Source: Peptostreptococcaceae bacterium
GTDB lineage: Bacteria > Bacillota > Clostridia > Peptostreptococcales > Filifactoraceae
DNA: 34,989 nt
Assembly (NCBI GenBank): GCA_030532705.1
Contig: JAUNKR010000006.1
Coordinates: 34,360-69,348, forward strand
Direction: 5' to 3'
Shown here: piece after piece, positions 10,000-18,607 of the stretch
Position numbering within the stretch: position 1 is the stretch's first letter
Layout of the letters: each line of letters starts with the position of its first letter
Notes under the pieces: model-generated
Database searches by the model: none
What the model was told of the DNA's origin: nothing
Seen by the model: only the letters and a program-made list of their open reading frames with translations
Translations under genes and position numbers: made by a program

Positions 10000-11961
10000 A
10001 TGGGGAGAAGGGGAATTAGTTTGTTACGGCTATTTATTGTGTTGACGCTGAGCGTAGTTTTTTTGACAGCACAGGTATTTGCAGAAGATGCTGAAACGCA
10101 AACCGATAGCGAAGAAACAACTGCTCCGGCAGTAGCCACTGTTGAAAATGAGCCGAAGACCGAGATCGTCACGGTGAAGGAAGAGGGATCTAAAGTTGAG
10201 ACTGACAAAGTGGTGGCTTTAGAGACCGAAGAAAAGCAAAACGTTCCTGAGAGCATCGATTTAAGATTTTTATCGGCACATGTTAATTTTAGTGATCGTA
10301 CGAGAGTTTATATCAAGCTTGATGAGGAACAGGCACAAAAAATTCGTTTTAAAGATCCAAATGGTAACAAAATAGGATTGTTTGAGGTAGAATTTGATTC
10401 AATATTAGGAGGAGAGCTTCAACAAAAACCATCTTATAAATCAAAAGATACATTCATATCCGAAGGATTTATTATAATCTCTACGGATAAACGTATTAAT
10501 TATTTGACGTCTAAGGTAAGGATAAAATACATAGGCAAAGATGACAGTGAATCAAGTGCCTTAATGATCGGGGATCAGCCTGTAAAGAAAATGGAAAATC
10601 CTATAGAGCTTGAACTTGATCAGAAGGATTTTATCTCGTCTGTAAAACTGAGTAGAGCGGTGGCAGCGAACGAAAATCGCCTAAGAGAACTTATCCTTAC
10701 AACAACAGGAGATTTGAATTATCTCACCTCGGAAGATCAAGTGAAAGTTGCTATCGAAGGTTTCTCTGTCCAATTGGAGAGCAAGAAAAGTAAAGACCTT
10801 TCTGTGCATAGATTTATATATGCAGAAGGAAACGAGATCAAGCTGGAACTTAGTCGTGATGTAATATATGGCGAAAAATTTTCGGTGATCTACGATCCGG
10901 CGAAATTAACCATCGATGACTATAGACTTCGTGATAAGACCGATCGAAGATTTGTTGAAGGCAAGACATTGTCGGTTGTGAACCTTGCTGATCCGATCAT
11001 TATCAATATAAGCGACTTTAGAATAGACCCGATAAAAAAAGGTCAGGAAGGAAAAGCGACCATCAAGCTTTCATCTTTTGAGCTGACCGATTTTACGAAG
11101 TTTGATATTGAACAGGATGAGGTGAAGCTTACGGGAGCAACATTGGTCAGCATTCAAAAAAGCGATGATAATGTGTTCACACTTACATTTAAAGATGTTA
11201 CTGTAAAAAATGGTGATTTGATCAGTATTGTAATAGATAAATTAGGATATAAATTCGAGGGAGTTTCTGCCCAAAATGTTGAGATCATAGAGGACAAAGA
11301 GCCGGGACAACCAAAACCGGCACCAAATCCGGACCTGGATCCTAAGCCGATGCCAAAACCGGAGCCGAATCCTGAACCGGTCCCACCACCTGTACCAAAT
11401 CCGGACAAGGAGCAAGACCCTAAAAAGCCGGAAGACAATAATGTTCAAAACCAAGGTGGAGGTTCAGCACGTTCAAGTGTAAGACCGGATGCGGCAGCTG
11501 CAACGACGATCAAAGAAGAGCCGGCACCTAAAGCACCATCTCCGGAGAGTAAAAATGCAAATTCCGTGATCACGCTCAAGATCGGTTCTAAAGAATATCA
11601 AGTGATGGAAAATGGAGAATTGGTCACGAAGATGATGGATGTTGCGCCGAAAGTGCATAAGGGAGCGACACTTCTTCCGGCGAGAATGATCGCTGATATT
11701 CTGGGAGTCAATATAAAATATGATGCAGCGACAAAAAAAGTTAGCTTTTCATATAATGAAGGAAATGAAGCTCAATTAACCTTGGGTGAAAATTTTATGA
11801 TGATCCATGGCGAGCGAATGGAATTAACTTCAGAATCCATGATCGAGAACGGAAGAGTCCTTCTTCCGCTAGGCGATGTTCAAAAAGCTTTCAGCAAGAT
11901 CGGTCTGGAAGCAAAGATCGCATGGAATGCGGATGCAAAAACCATTACGATCGAGAGATAG
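10000..11961 (+). CDS. Secreted protein with C-terminal stalk (Cu amine oxidase N-like) domain
   Basis: The 653-residue protein starts at the ATG at 10000, which has AAAGGAG 8 bp upstream; a TTG at 9982 overlaps that site and is rejected. The signal peptide has an Arg-rich start, a long hydrophobic core and a cut after AQVFA. An acidic Thr/Glu-rich region follows, then several beta-rich repeats of about 100 residues whose starts resemble one another (IELELDQKDFISSVKLS, IINISDFRIDPIKKG). A Pro-rich spacer (about 430-475, PNPDLDPKPMPKPEPNP) and a Gly/Ser linker with SSVRPD lead to the ~120-residue stalk domain (LLPARMIADILGVNI, VLLPLGDVQKAFS). C-terminal layout parallels the protein at the window start, so they are paralogues. 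A cell-surface or matrix role is inferred. Confidence 0.87.
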   Translation: MGRRGISLLRLFIVLTLSVVFLTAQVFAEDAETQTDSEETTAPAVATVENEPKTEIVTVKEEGSKVETDKVVALETEEKQNVPESIDLRFLSAHVNFSDRTRVYIKLDEEQAQKIRFKDPNGNKIGLFEVEFDSILGGELQQKPSYKSKDTFISEGFIIISTDKRINYLTSKVRIKYIGKDDSESSALMIGDQPVKKMENPIELELDQKDFISSVKLSRAVAANENRLRELILTTTGDLNYLTSEDQVKVAIEGFSVQLESKKSKDLSVHRFIYAEGNEIKLELSRDVIYGEKFSVIYDPAKLTIDDYRLRDKTDRRFVEGKTLSVVNLADPIIINISDFRIDPIKKGQEGKATIKLSSFELTDFTKFDIEQDEVKLTGATLVSIQKSDDNVFTLTFKDVTVKNGDLISIVIDKLGYKFEGVSAQNVEIIEDKEPGQPKPAPNPDLDPKPMPKPEPNPEPVPPPVPNPDKEQDPKKPEDNNVQNQGGGSARSSVRPDAAAATTIKEEPAPKAPSPESKNANSVITLKIGSKEYQVMENGELVTKMMDVAPKVHKGATLLPARMIADILGVNIKYDAATKKVSFSYNEGNEAQLTLGENFMMIHGERMELTSESMIENGRVLLPLGDVQKAFSKIGLEAKIAWNADAKTITIER

Positions 11962-11995
11962 GATCGCTGATATATGAACAAGATATGACCCGTAT

Positions 11996-12031
11996 CAAGA
12001 AGATAAAATAACACAAGAAGATAAAATAACA
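11996..12031 (+). repeat. 18-bp perfect tandem duplication
   Basis: CAAGAAGATAAAATAACA occurs twice head to tail immediately before the terminator of the stalk-protein gene. It looks like a slippage duplication in the 3' untranslated region. Confidence 0.85.
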
Positions 12032-12070
12032 AAAGAAGTGTCAAATCAATCTCGGCACTTCTTTTATTTT
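12031..12070 (+). terminator. Intrinsic terminator of the second stalk-protein gene
   Basis: A 10-bp stem AAAAGAAGTG / CACTTCTTTT (12031-12040 with 12056-12065) with a 15-nt loop, followed by ATTTT. The remaining 12071-12264 holds a TATAAT at 12168-12173 and a palindromic double GGATCC (12202-12215) in the glpX leader. Confidence 0.8.
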
Positions 12071-12264
12071 GTGGGGAAGGTCGCGATGGATTGGCTTTGG
12101 GCGATCGGAGGGAAGAAAGCTTCGGAAAGATTTTTGAAAAGGGCTAGCACAAAACGGAATATAAGACTATAATTATAAAGGAAATGCCTAAACGTTGATG
12201 GGGATCCGGGGATCCTTCATCGGAGTGTAAGGTGATTATTGAGAACCGTAGGTCAGGAGGAAAG

Positions 12265-13263
12265 ATGGAAGATCGTAATATTGCGTTGGAATTGGTAAGG
12301 ATTACTGAAACAGCGGCGCTTGCGTCTGCAAAATTCATGGGACGGGGCGATAAAAATGGTGCGGACGGTGCAGCGGTCGAGGGGATGCGACGTGCATTTG
12401 AGAATGTGAATATCCGCGGAGAGATCGTGATCGGTGAGGGTGAGCTTGATGAGGCACCGATGCTTTACATAGGAGAAAAAGTTGGAACAGGATATGGTAA
12501 CAGTTTTGATATCGCGGTGGATCCTTTGGACGGAACTTCGTTGATCGCAAAAGGATTGCCGAATGCGATCGCTGTTATCGCTATGGCGAAAAAAGGCTGT
12601 ATGCTCAAAGCGCCGGATACTTATATGGACAAGATCATCGTGGGACCGAAAGCAAAAGGGGTGATCGATATCACTAGATCCGTGACGGAAAATCTTCATG
12701 CGGTGGCAAAGGCGATGGGTAAGCCGGTCGAGGAGCTGACAGCGACACTTTTGGATCGCGAGCGTCATTTGGATATCATGCATGAGATCCGAGAGGCAGG
12801 AGCACGTATCAAGGTCTTTAACGAAGGGGACATCGCAGGCGGGATCGCGACCTGTATGAAGGATGCCGGTGTGGATATCCTTTTTGGAAAGGGAGGTGCG
12901 CCGGAAGGGGTGATCACTGCAGCGGCGGTGAAGATCCTTGGCGGAGATATGCAGGCGAGACTTTGCCCGATGAGTGAGCATGAGGTCGAGAGATGTCATG
13001 AGATGGGCTTTAGCGATGAGGAGATCGATAAGGTGCTTACGATGGAAGATCTGGTGACCGGAGATGATGTGTACTTTGCAGCGACCGGTGTGACATCGGG
13101 AGACTTCTTGAAGGGCGTGATCTATCTTGGCGGCAATCGAGCATCTACCCAATCGGTCGTGATGCGTGCGAGCACCGGAACGATCCGATTTATCGATGCA
13201 AATCATCGTTTGGATAAAAATCAGATCTTGATCGACCTGATGAAAAAGTACGGAAATAAATAA
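12265..13263 (+). CDS. glpX: Class II fructose-1,6-bisphosphatase GlpX
   Basis: GlpX hydrolyses fructose 1,6-bisphosphate to fructose 6-phosphate in gluconeogenesis. The 332-residue protein has the class II blocks: GRGDKNGADGAAVEGMR, GEGELDEAPMLYIGE, VDPLDGTSLIAKG (metal and phosphate site), DRERHLDIMHEIREAGARIK, and GKGGAPEGVITAAA. I chose the ATG at 12265, five bases after a perfect AGGAGG; a GTG at 12232 would add 11 unlike residues. A TATAAT at 12168 probably marks the promoter, though no good -35 is visible. In Clostridia glpX is often just upstream of rho; here a phosphohexomutase gene sits between them. Confidence 0.96.
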   Translation: MEDRNIALELVRITETAALASAKFMGRGDKNGADGAAVEGMRRAFENVNIRGEIVIGEGELDEAPMLYIGEKVGTGYGNSFDIAVDPLDGTSLIAKGLPNAIAVIAMAKKGCMLKAPDTYMDKIIVGPKAKGVIDITRSVTENLHAVAKAMGKPVEELTATLLDRERHLDIMHEIREAGARIKVFNEGDIAGGIATCMKDAGVDILFGKGGAPEGVITAAAVKILGGDMQARLCPMSEHEVERCHEMGFSDEEIDKVLTMEDLVTGDDVYFAATGVTSGDFLKGVIYLGGNRASTQSVVMRASTGTIRFIDANHRLDKNQILIDLMKKYGNK

Positions 13264-13286
13264 GAGAGAAACAAAGAGGAGAGGTT

Positions 13287-14774
13287 ATGAAAGACGGCTT
13301 GTTGGGATTGCAGAATGGAACAGATATACGAGGGATCGCGCTGGAGAATGAGGTCCGTCCTGTCAATATGGAGAATGAGGATATTCGGGCGATCGCGCGT
13401 GGGATATTGCATTGGCTGACTTCCAAAACAAAAAATAAGGCGAATACTTTGCGTATTGCGATCGGAATGGATTCACGATTGACCGGACCGAAGATCAAAG
13501 AGCTTTTGATCGAGGAGTTTGAACGTCATTGTGTGAGCATTGTGGATTGTAAGCTCGCGACGACGCCGGCGATGTTTATGACGACGATATGGGAAGACTA
13601 TTCCTGTAATTGCGGGATCATGATCACGGCAAGCCATCTTCCGTACTATTATAATGGATTAAAGATATTTACAGCGGAAGGCGGCACGGAGAAATCGGAT
13701 GTCAGAGATATTTTGACCTATGCAATAGAGCTTTATGAAAGTGCCGAGGAAACCGAGGGCAGAGGGTCGATCCGAGAGATCGAGCTGTTGGAAGATTATT
13801 CAAACTCTCTGGTACGCAATATCATCAAGGAAACCGGGATGAGCAAGCCGTTGCAGGGGATGAAGATCATCGTGGATGCAGGAAATGGCGCAGGAGGTTT
13901 TTTTGCGTCAAAGGTATTGGAAACGCTTGGTGCGGACACGACGGGCAGTCAGTTTTTGGAGCCGGACGGGATGTTCCCAAATCATGAGCCGAATCCGGAG
14001 AATAAGGCGGCGATGGAGTCGATCTCTGCCGCGGTATTGGAGCATCAGGCGGACCTTGGGATCATCTTTGATACGGATGTCGATCGTGCGGCGATCGTGA
14101 CGGATGATGGGATGGAAGTCAACCGAAACAGTTTGATCGCTTTGATAGCGGATATCGTGCTTCGAGAAAACCCTAATTCCGTGATCGTGACGGATTCGAT
14201 CACGTCGGACGGGCTGACCGAGTTTATCAAAAAAAGAGGCGGAGAACATCATCGATTTAAGCGTGGATATAAAAATGTGATCAATGAAGCGAAGCGCATC
14301 AATGCCGAAGGGGAGGGTTCTTCCTATTTGGCGATCGAAACCTCGGGGCATGCGGCGCTTGCGGAAAATCATTTTCTGGACGATGGGACGTATCTGATCG
14401 CGAAGCTTCTGATCGAAGCATCGAGACTGCATCAGGAAGGGAAAAAGCTACAGAGTTTGATCGAGGATCTGAGACAGCCTGGATCAAGTGTAGAGTATCG
14501 TCTCAAGATCACCGAACCGGATTTTAAGATCTATGGAGAAGGTGTATTGGAAAGATTTGAGGCATTTGCTCATTCTCAGGACGGATGGACGATCGTTTCG
14601 CCGAATTATGAAGGGGTCAAAGTCAGCTTTCCAAGTGGATGGATATTGATCAGAATGTCGCTGCATGAGCCGGTGATGCCGGTCAATATCGAGGTGGATG
14701 ACAAAGATCTTTTGGAGCCGATCACGGAGAAGCTCAAGGATTTTGTAAAGGAGCAACATGGAATTAAATTCTAA
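13287..14774 (+). CDS. Phosphohexomutase (phosphoglucomutase/phosphomannomutase family)
   Basis: The family interconverts hexose 1- and 6-phosphates through a phosphoserine. The 495-residue protein carries all four functional loops: phosphoserine loop ITASHLP (Ser116), metal loop DTDVDRA (Asp262, 264, 266), a central loop near KRGYKNV, and sugar-binding ETSGHAA (351-357). The start QNGTDIRGIAL also fits. I cannot tell glucose from mannose preference from sequence alone. The N-terminal Met at 13287 follows AAGAGGAGAGG. The gene overlaps rho by 17 bp, so their translation is probably coupled and they share a transcript with glpX. Confidence 0.9.
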   Translation: MKDGLLGLQNGTDIRGIALENEVRPVNMENEDIRAIARGILHWLTSKTKNKANTLRIAIGMDSRLTGPKIKELLIEEFERHCVSIVDCKLATTPAMFMTTIWEDYSCNCGIMITASHLPYYYNGLKIFTAEGGTEKSDVRDILTYAIELYESAEETEGRGSIREIELLEDYSNSLVRNIIKETGMSKPLQGMKIIVDAGNGAGGFFASKVLETLGADTTGSQFLEPDGMFPNHEPNPENKAAMESISAAVLEHQADLGIIFDTDVDRAAIVTDDGMEVNRNSLIALIADIVLRENPNSVIVTDSITSDGLTEFIKKRGGEHHRFKRGYKNVINEAKRINAEGEGSSYLAIETSGHAALAENHFLDDGTYLIAKLLIEASRLHQEGKKLQSLIEDLRQPGSSVEYRLKITEPDFKIYGEGVLERFEAFAHSQDGWTIVSPNYEGVKVSFPSGWILIRMSLHEPVMPVNIEVDDKDLLEPITEKLKDFVKEQHGIKF

Positions 14775-15957
14775 TGAGGAGCAAAAGACGCAACGCGTCG
14801 ATCAGTACACGAAGGAAGAGTATCAGGAGCTGATCAACGATGAGAATACGGAGACGGCGGAGGGCGTTTTGGAGATTTTGCCGGACGGATTCGGTTTTTT
14901 GCGTGGAGAAAATTATCAATCGACCGATCAGGACATCTATATCAGTCCTGCGCAGATCCGTCGTTTCAATATGAATACGGGGGATCGAGTCTGTGGGATC
15001 GTAAGAGAGCCGAAGAATAACGAGAAATTTCGTGCGATCATTTATGTCAAGTCGGTCAACGGGATGAGTCTTGATCATGCGATCAACCGCAAGGATTTTG
15101 ATCGTTTGATCCCGATCTATCCGACGGAGCGGCTGGTATTGGAAAATAAGCGAGACAATCTTGCGCCTCGGCTGATCGATCTTCTGTCGCCGATCGGTAA
15201 AGGGCAGCGGGGGATCATCGTTGCGCCGCCAAGAACAGGAAAGACGAGCATTTTGAAGAATATCGCCAATTCGATCCGCGAAAACAATCCGGAAGTCGAG
15301 CTGATGATCCTGCTCGTTGATGAGCGACCGGAAGAGGTGACGGATATTCGAGAGTCGGTGGATGCGGATGTGATCGCATCGACCTTTGATCAGGATCCGT
15401 CCAATCATATCAAGGTGACGGAGATGGTGCTTGCTCGCGCAAAGGGTTTGGTCGAGATGGGGAAGGATGTCGTGATCCTCATGGATTCGCTGACCCGTTT
15501 GGCAAGGGCTTATAATCTGACGATCAATCCGACGGGGCGTTCTTTGTCAGGGGGGCTGGATCCGGGCGCGCTCTATGGACCGAAAAACTTTTTCGGCGCC
15601 GCGAGAAATGTCAAGGGAGGCGGTTCGTTGACGATCATTGCGACCGCACTGATCGACACGGGATCCCGTATGGATGAGGTGATCTTTGAGGAGTTCAAAG
15701 GGACGGGAAATATGGAGCTTGTGTTGGATCGTCGATTGGCGGAGCGCAGGGTCTATCCGGCGATCGATATCTACAAATCGGCAACTCGAAAGGAAGAGCT
15801 TTTGCTGAATACGCAGGAGCTGGAAGCGAGTGTGGGCCTTCGTCGGGCGCTGAGTCAAAAACAGCTGGTCGAGGTGATGGGGGATATCATCCCATTGCTG
15901 AAGAACACAAAAAACAACAAAGAATTTATCGAAGTGGTCAAAAAGGTACTATTCTGA
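14758..15957 (+). CDS. rho: Transcription termination factor Rho
   Basis: Rho is the hexameric RNA helicase that ends untranslated transcripts. The 399-residue protein has a short acidic N-terminus, the cold-shock-like RNA-binding domain (about 35-102; [10 protein letters not shown]), Walker [11 protein letters not shown] (155-164), [12 protein letters not shown], Walker [17 protein letters not shown], and the secondary RNA site NVKGGGSLT. It lacks the long Arg/Asn-rich N-terminal insertion seen in some Clostridia and Actinobacteria. Its ATG lies inside the 3' end of the phosphohexomutase gene, with AAGGAG just upstream. No terminator hairpin follows, which fits possible Rho autoregulation but is not evidence for it. 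Confidence 0.97.
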   Translation: MELNSNEEQKTQRVDQYTKEEYQELINDENTETAEGVLEILPDGFGFLRGENYQSTDQDIYISPAQIRRFNMNTGDRVCGIVREPKNNEKFRAIIYVKSVNGMSLDHAINRKDFDRLIPIYPTERLVLENKRDNLAPRLIDLLSPIGKGQRGIIVAPPRTGKTSILKNIANSIRENNPEVELMILLVDERPEEVTDIRESVDADVIASTFDQDPSNHIKVTEMVLARAKGLVEMGKDVVILMDSLTRLARAYNLTINPTGRSLSGGLDPGALYGPKNFFGAARNVKGGGSLTIIATALIDTGSRMDEVIFEEFKGTGNMELVLDRRLAERRVYPAIDIYKSATRKEELLLNTQELEASVGLRRALSQKQLVEVMGDIIPLLKNTKNNKEFIEVVKKVLF

Positions 15958-16062
15958 TAGAGACCAAAACATTTTGCCGCTACGGCGCGTCCAATGAGCA
16001 ACTCGATCCGGAAGCGTTGTTCAACCACCACATGACAGCACTGAAAAGGCTTATTTTTGCTG

Positions 16063-16091
16063 TTTACATTCCGACGTATTTGTGGTAAAAT
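16063..16091 (+). promoter_or_regulatory. Promoter of secG (possibly secG-hppA)
   Basis: TTTACA and TAAAAT are 17 bp apart with TGG before the -10 (extended -10). It lies about 35 bp upstream of secG. Bases 15958-16060 hold nothing else that I recognise. Confidence 0.75.
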
Positions 16092-16125
16092 ATTATGGTA
16101 ATTTTGACGGTAGGAGGTGTAAAAA

Positions 16126-16350
16126 TTGAAAACAGCTCTATTAGTTATTGAAGTAGCAGTTAGTATTTTGTTGATTATCTCTGTTTTGCTTCAATCAGGT
16201 AACAAAGGGGGATTTGGCGTTCTTTCGGGAGCATCGGACCATCTGGCGGGAAATCAGTCTCAAGGAGCGGACTCCATCTATAAAAAGATGACAGCGGTTT
16301 TGGGGACGATTTTCTTAGTGCTTTCGATTGCGCTAGTAGCAATATATTAA
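16126..16350 (+). CDS. secG: Preprotein translocase subunit SecG
   Basis: SecG is the small non-essential subunit of the SecYEG channel. The 74-residue product has two membrane helices (about 3-22 and 53-73). Between them is the family hallmark LLQSGNKGGFGVLSG with a Ser/Gly/Gln loop. The start is TTG: AGGAGG lies 8 bp upstream and no ATG fits. hppA follows after 24 bp. Confidence 0.94.
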   Translation: MKTALLVIEVAVSILLIISVLLQSGNKGGFGVLSGASDHLAGNQSQGADSIYKKMTAVLGTIFLVLSIALVAIY

Positions 16351-16374
16351 TTAAAACTTTGGGAGGAATCTTAA

Positions 16375-18417
16375 ATGGGCATGGTGTATTTGGCTCCAGT
16401 CGTAGGTATTGCTGCCTTGGTTTTTGCTTGGATGTTGACGAGCAAGATCAATAAGGTAGAGCCGGGAACGGATCGAATGAAGGAGATCTCATCCTACATT
16501 CACGAAGGGGCAATGGCATTTTTGACAAGAGAGTATAAGGCTCTTAGTATTTTTATCGTAGTATTGTTTGTTGTTCTTTCGGTTGGGATCAACTTTATGA
16601 CAGCGATCAGCTTCTTGGTCGGTGCATTGTTCTCGACTTTGGCAGGATTTTTTGGAATGCAGGTCGCTACAAAAGCAAACGTAAGAACTGCAAATGCTGC
16701 CAGAGAAGGTGGAATGAACAAAGCGCTTTCCGTAGCTTTCTCCGGTGGAGCGGTTATGGGAATGTGCGTTGTCGGTCTTGGTATCCTTGGGGTAGGTGCA
16801 TTGTATATGATCCTTACTTCTGTAATGGGCAAAGACTTGATCGAAGCGGCAACGATTTTGACAGGATTTGGACTTGGAGCATCTTCTTTGGCATTGTTCG
16901 GCCGTGTCGGCGGAGGGATCTATACAAAGGCTGCGGACGTTGGAGCGGACCTTGTCGGTAAGGTCGAAGCCGGAATTCCGGAGGACGACCCGAGAAACCC
17001 TGCGGTTATCGCGGATAACGTTGGAGATAACGTCGGTGACGTTGCCGGTATGGGAGCGGACCTTTTTGAGTCTTATGTCGGTTCGATCATCGGAGCGATC
17101 ACACTTGGTATCGTAGCATCCAATATGCAAGGTGCAACATATGGAGAGCAGGGAGCATTATTCCCATTGATCGTTGCAGCGATCGGTATCATCTCCTCGA
17201 TCATCGGTACTTTCTTCGTGAAGGGTGGCGATGGCAAAGATCCGGGCAAATCACTCAAAATGGGAACTTATGTTTCCGGTGTGATCACGATCGTAGGATC
17301 ATTCTTCCTATCAAACCACTTCCTTGGAAACCTTTCAGGATTTTGGGCGATCGTATTCGGTTTGGTGGTAGGATCATTGATCGGTCAGATCACGGAAGTA
17401 TATACTTCTTCAGATTATAAACATGTTAAAAAGATTGCGGATCAGTCTGAGACAGGTCCTGCGACTACTATTATTTCAGGTCTTGCAGTAGGTATGGAAT
17501 CAACAGCGATTCCTGTATTGTTGATCTGTGTGGGTATTCTTGGTGCATATTGGGCAGCAGGTCTTTATGGGATCGCTCTTGCAGCAGTAGGAATGCTTGC
17601 AACCGGCGGTATGACGATCGCGGTCGACGCTTATGGTCCGATCGCGGACAATGCGGGCGGTATCGCAGAAATGTCAGAGCTTCCGGGTTCTGTTCGTGAG
17701 ATCACAGATAAATTGGACTCTGTAGGTAACACTACAGCAGCGATCGGTAAAGGTTTTGCGATCGGATCTGCAGCGCTTACAGCGTTGGCTCTATTTGCTT
17801 CTTATACAACAGTGACAGGTCTTACAGAGATCTCGATCACAAAGCCGGCAGTTATCGTCGGTATGCTCGTGGGCGGTATGCTACCATTCCTATTCTCTGC
17901 GATCACGATGCAGGCAGTTGGTAAGGCAGCTTTCCAAATGATCGAAGAGGTAAGAAGACAGTTCAAAGAGATCCCGGGTATCATGGAAGGAAAAGCGAAG
18001 CCGGACTATGCAAAATGCGTTGATATCTCTACTTCCGCAGCGTTGAAAGAGATGATCATTCCGGGCGTGCTTGCAGTAGCGAGCCCGATCGCAGTCGGTT
18101 TGCTTCTTGGAACAGAGGCGCTTGGCGGATTGCTTGGCGGATCACTAGTTTCAGGAGTATTGATGGCGATCATGATGTCCAATGCCGGTGGAGCATGGGA
18201 TAATGCGAAGAAATATATCGAGAGTGGAGCTCATGGCGGAAAAGGTTCTGAGCCTCACAAAGCGGCAGTTGTTGGAGATACAGTGGGTGACCCGTTCAAG
18301 GATACATCCGGACCATCTATCAACATTCTGATCAAGTTGATGACGATCGTAGCAGTTGTATTCGCGCCATTGTTTGTACAATATGGTGGGATCATTCTAA
18401 AAATGATCGAAAAATAA
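16375..18417 (+). CDS. hppA: Membrane-bound ion-pumping pyrophosphatase (K+-dependent type)
   Basis: The enzyme couples pyrophosphate hydrolysis to ion transport across the membrane. The 680-residue protein has about 16 hydrophobic segments and the substrate motifs [38 protein letters not shown], and [16 protein letters not shown]. The C-terminal block is [15 protein letters not shown]. The diagnostic segment [10 protein letters not shown] has Ala455 where K+-independent enzymes have Lys, so it should need K+. The membrane Glu in DLFESYVGS (Glu232) is at the position found in Na+-pumping members, although some H+ pumps share it. Na+ transport is therefore likely, not certain. GGGAGG precedes the ATG. 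Confidence 0.95.
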   Translation: MGMVYLAPVVGIAALVFAWMLTSKINKVEPGTDRMKEISSYIHEGAMAFLTREYKALSIFIVVLFVVLSVGINFMTAISFLVGALFSTLAGFFGMQVATKANVRTANAAREGGMNKALSVAFSGGAVMGMCVVGLGILGVGALYMILTSVMGKDLIEAATILTGFGLGASSLALFGRVGGGIYTKAADVGADLVGKVEAGIPEDDPRNPAVIADNVGDNVGDVAGMGADLFESYVGSIIGAITLGIVASNMQGATYGEQGALFPLIVAAIGIISSIIGTFFVKGGDGKDPGKSLKMGTYVSGVITIVGSFFLSNHFLGNLSGFWAIVFGLVVGSLIGQITEVYTSSDYKHVKKIADQSETGPATTIISGLAVGMESTAIPVLLICVGILGAYWAAGLYGIALAAVGMLATGGMTIAVDAYGPIADNAGGIAEMSELPGSVREITDKLDSVGNTTAAIGKGFAIGSAALTALALFASYTTVTGLTEISITKPAVIVGMLVGGMLPFLFSAITMQAVGKAAFQMIEEVRRQFKEIPGIMEGKAKPDYAKCVDISTSAALKEMIIPGVLAVASPIAVGLLLGTEALGGLLGGSLVSGVLMAIMMSNAGGAWDNAKKYIESGAHGGKGSEPHKAAVVGDTVGDPFKDTSGPSINILIKLMTIVAVVFAPLFVQYGGIILKMIEK

Positions 18418-18428
18418 ATGAAATAAGG

Positions 18429-18463
18429 ACAGCTCTTATCTTCGGATGGGAGCTGTTTTTTTA
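18429..18463 (+). terminator. Intrinsic terminator after hppA
   Basis: A 12-bp stem ACAGCTCTTATC / GATGGGAGCTGT capped by the very stable C(TTCG)G tetraloop and followed by seven T residues. Confidence 0.93.
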
Positions 18464-18513
18464 TGAAGATCGCCTCGGATGTTTCTCCGCGCCTGCTAAT
18501 TTGAGCTTTTCTA

Positions 18514-18542
18514 TTTCAAATTGCCTGTTTTTTTGATATACT
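18514..18542 (+). promoter_or_regulatory. Promoter of polA
   Basis: TGATATACT forms an extended -10 element; TTTCAA lies 17 bp upstream of it as a weak -35. It is about 65 bp before the polA start. Confidence 0.55.
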
Positions 18543-18607
18543 GAAAGAATGAAGTTGGAGATCAATTCAAAGAAAAGAAGGATCGTTTACTACGATATGA
18601 GGTTATC

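Noticed and set aside
12197-12221. Hairpin around a double GGATCC in the glpX leader as a riboswitch or terminator
   Set aside because: The stem is short with almost no loop and no T tract; it is more likely a simple palindrome.
15957-16085. Open frame of about 43 codons just after rho
   Set aside because: It has no start codon or ribosome site near its beginning and runs through the secG promoter; likely chance.
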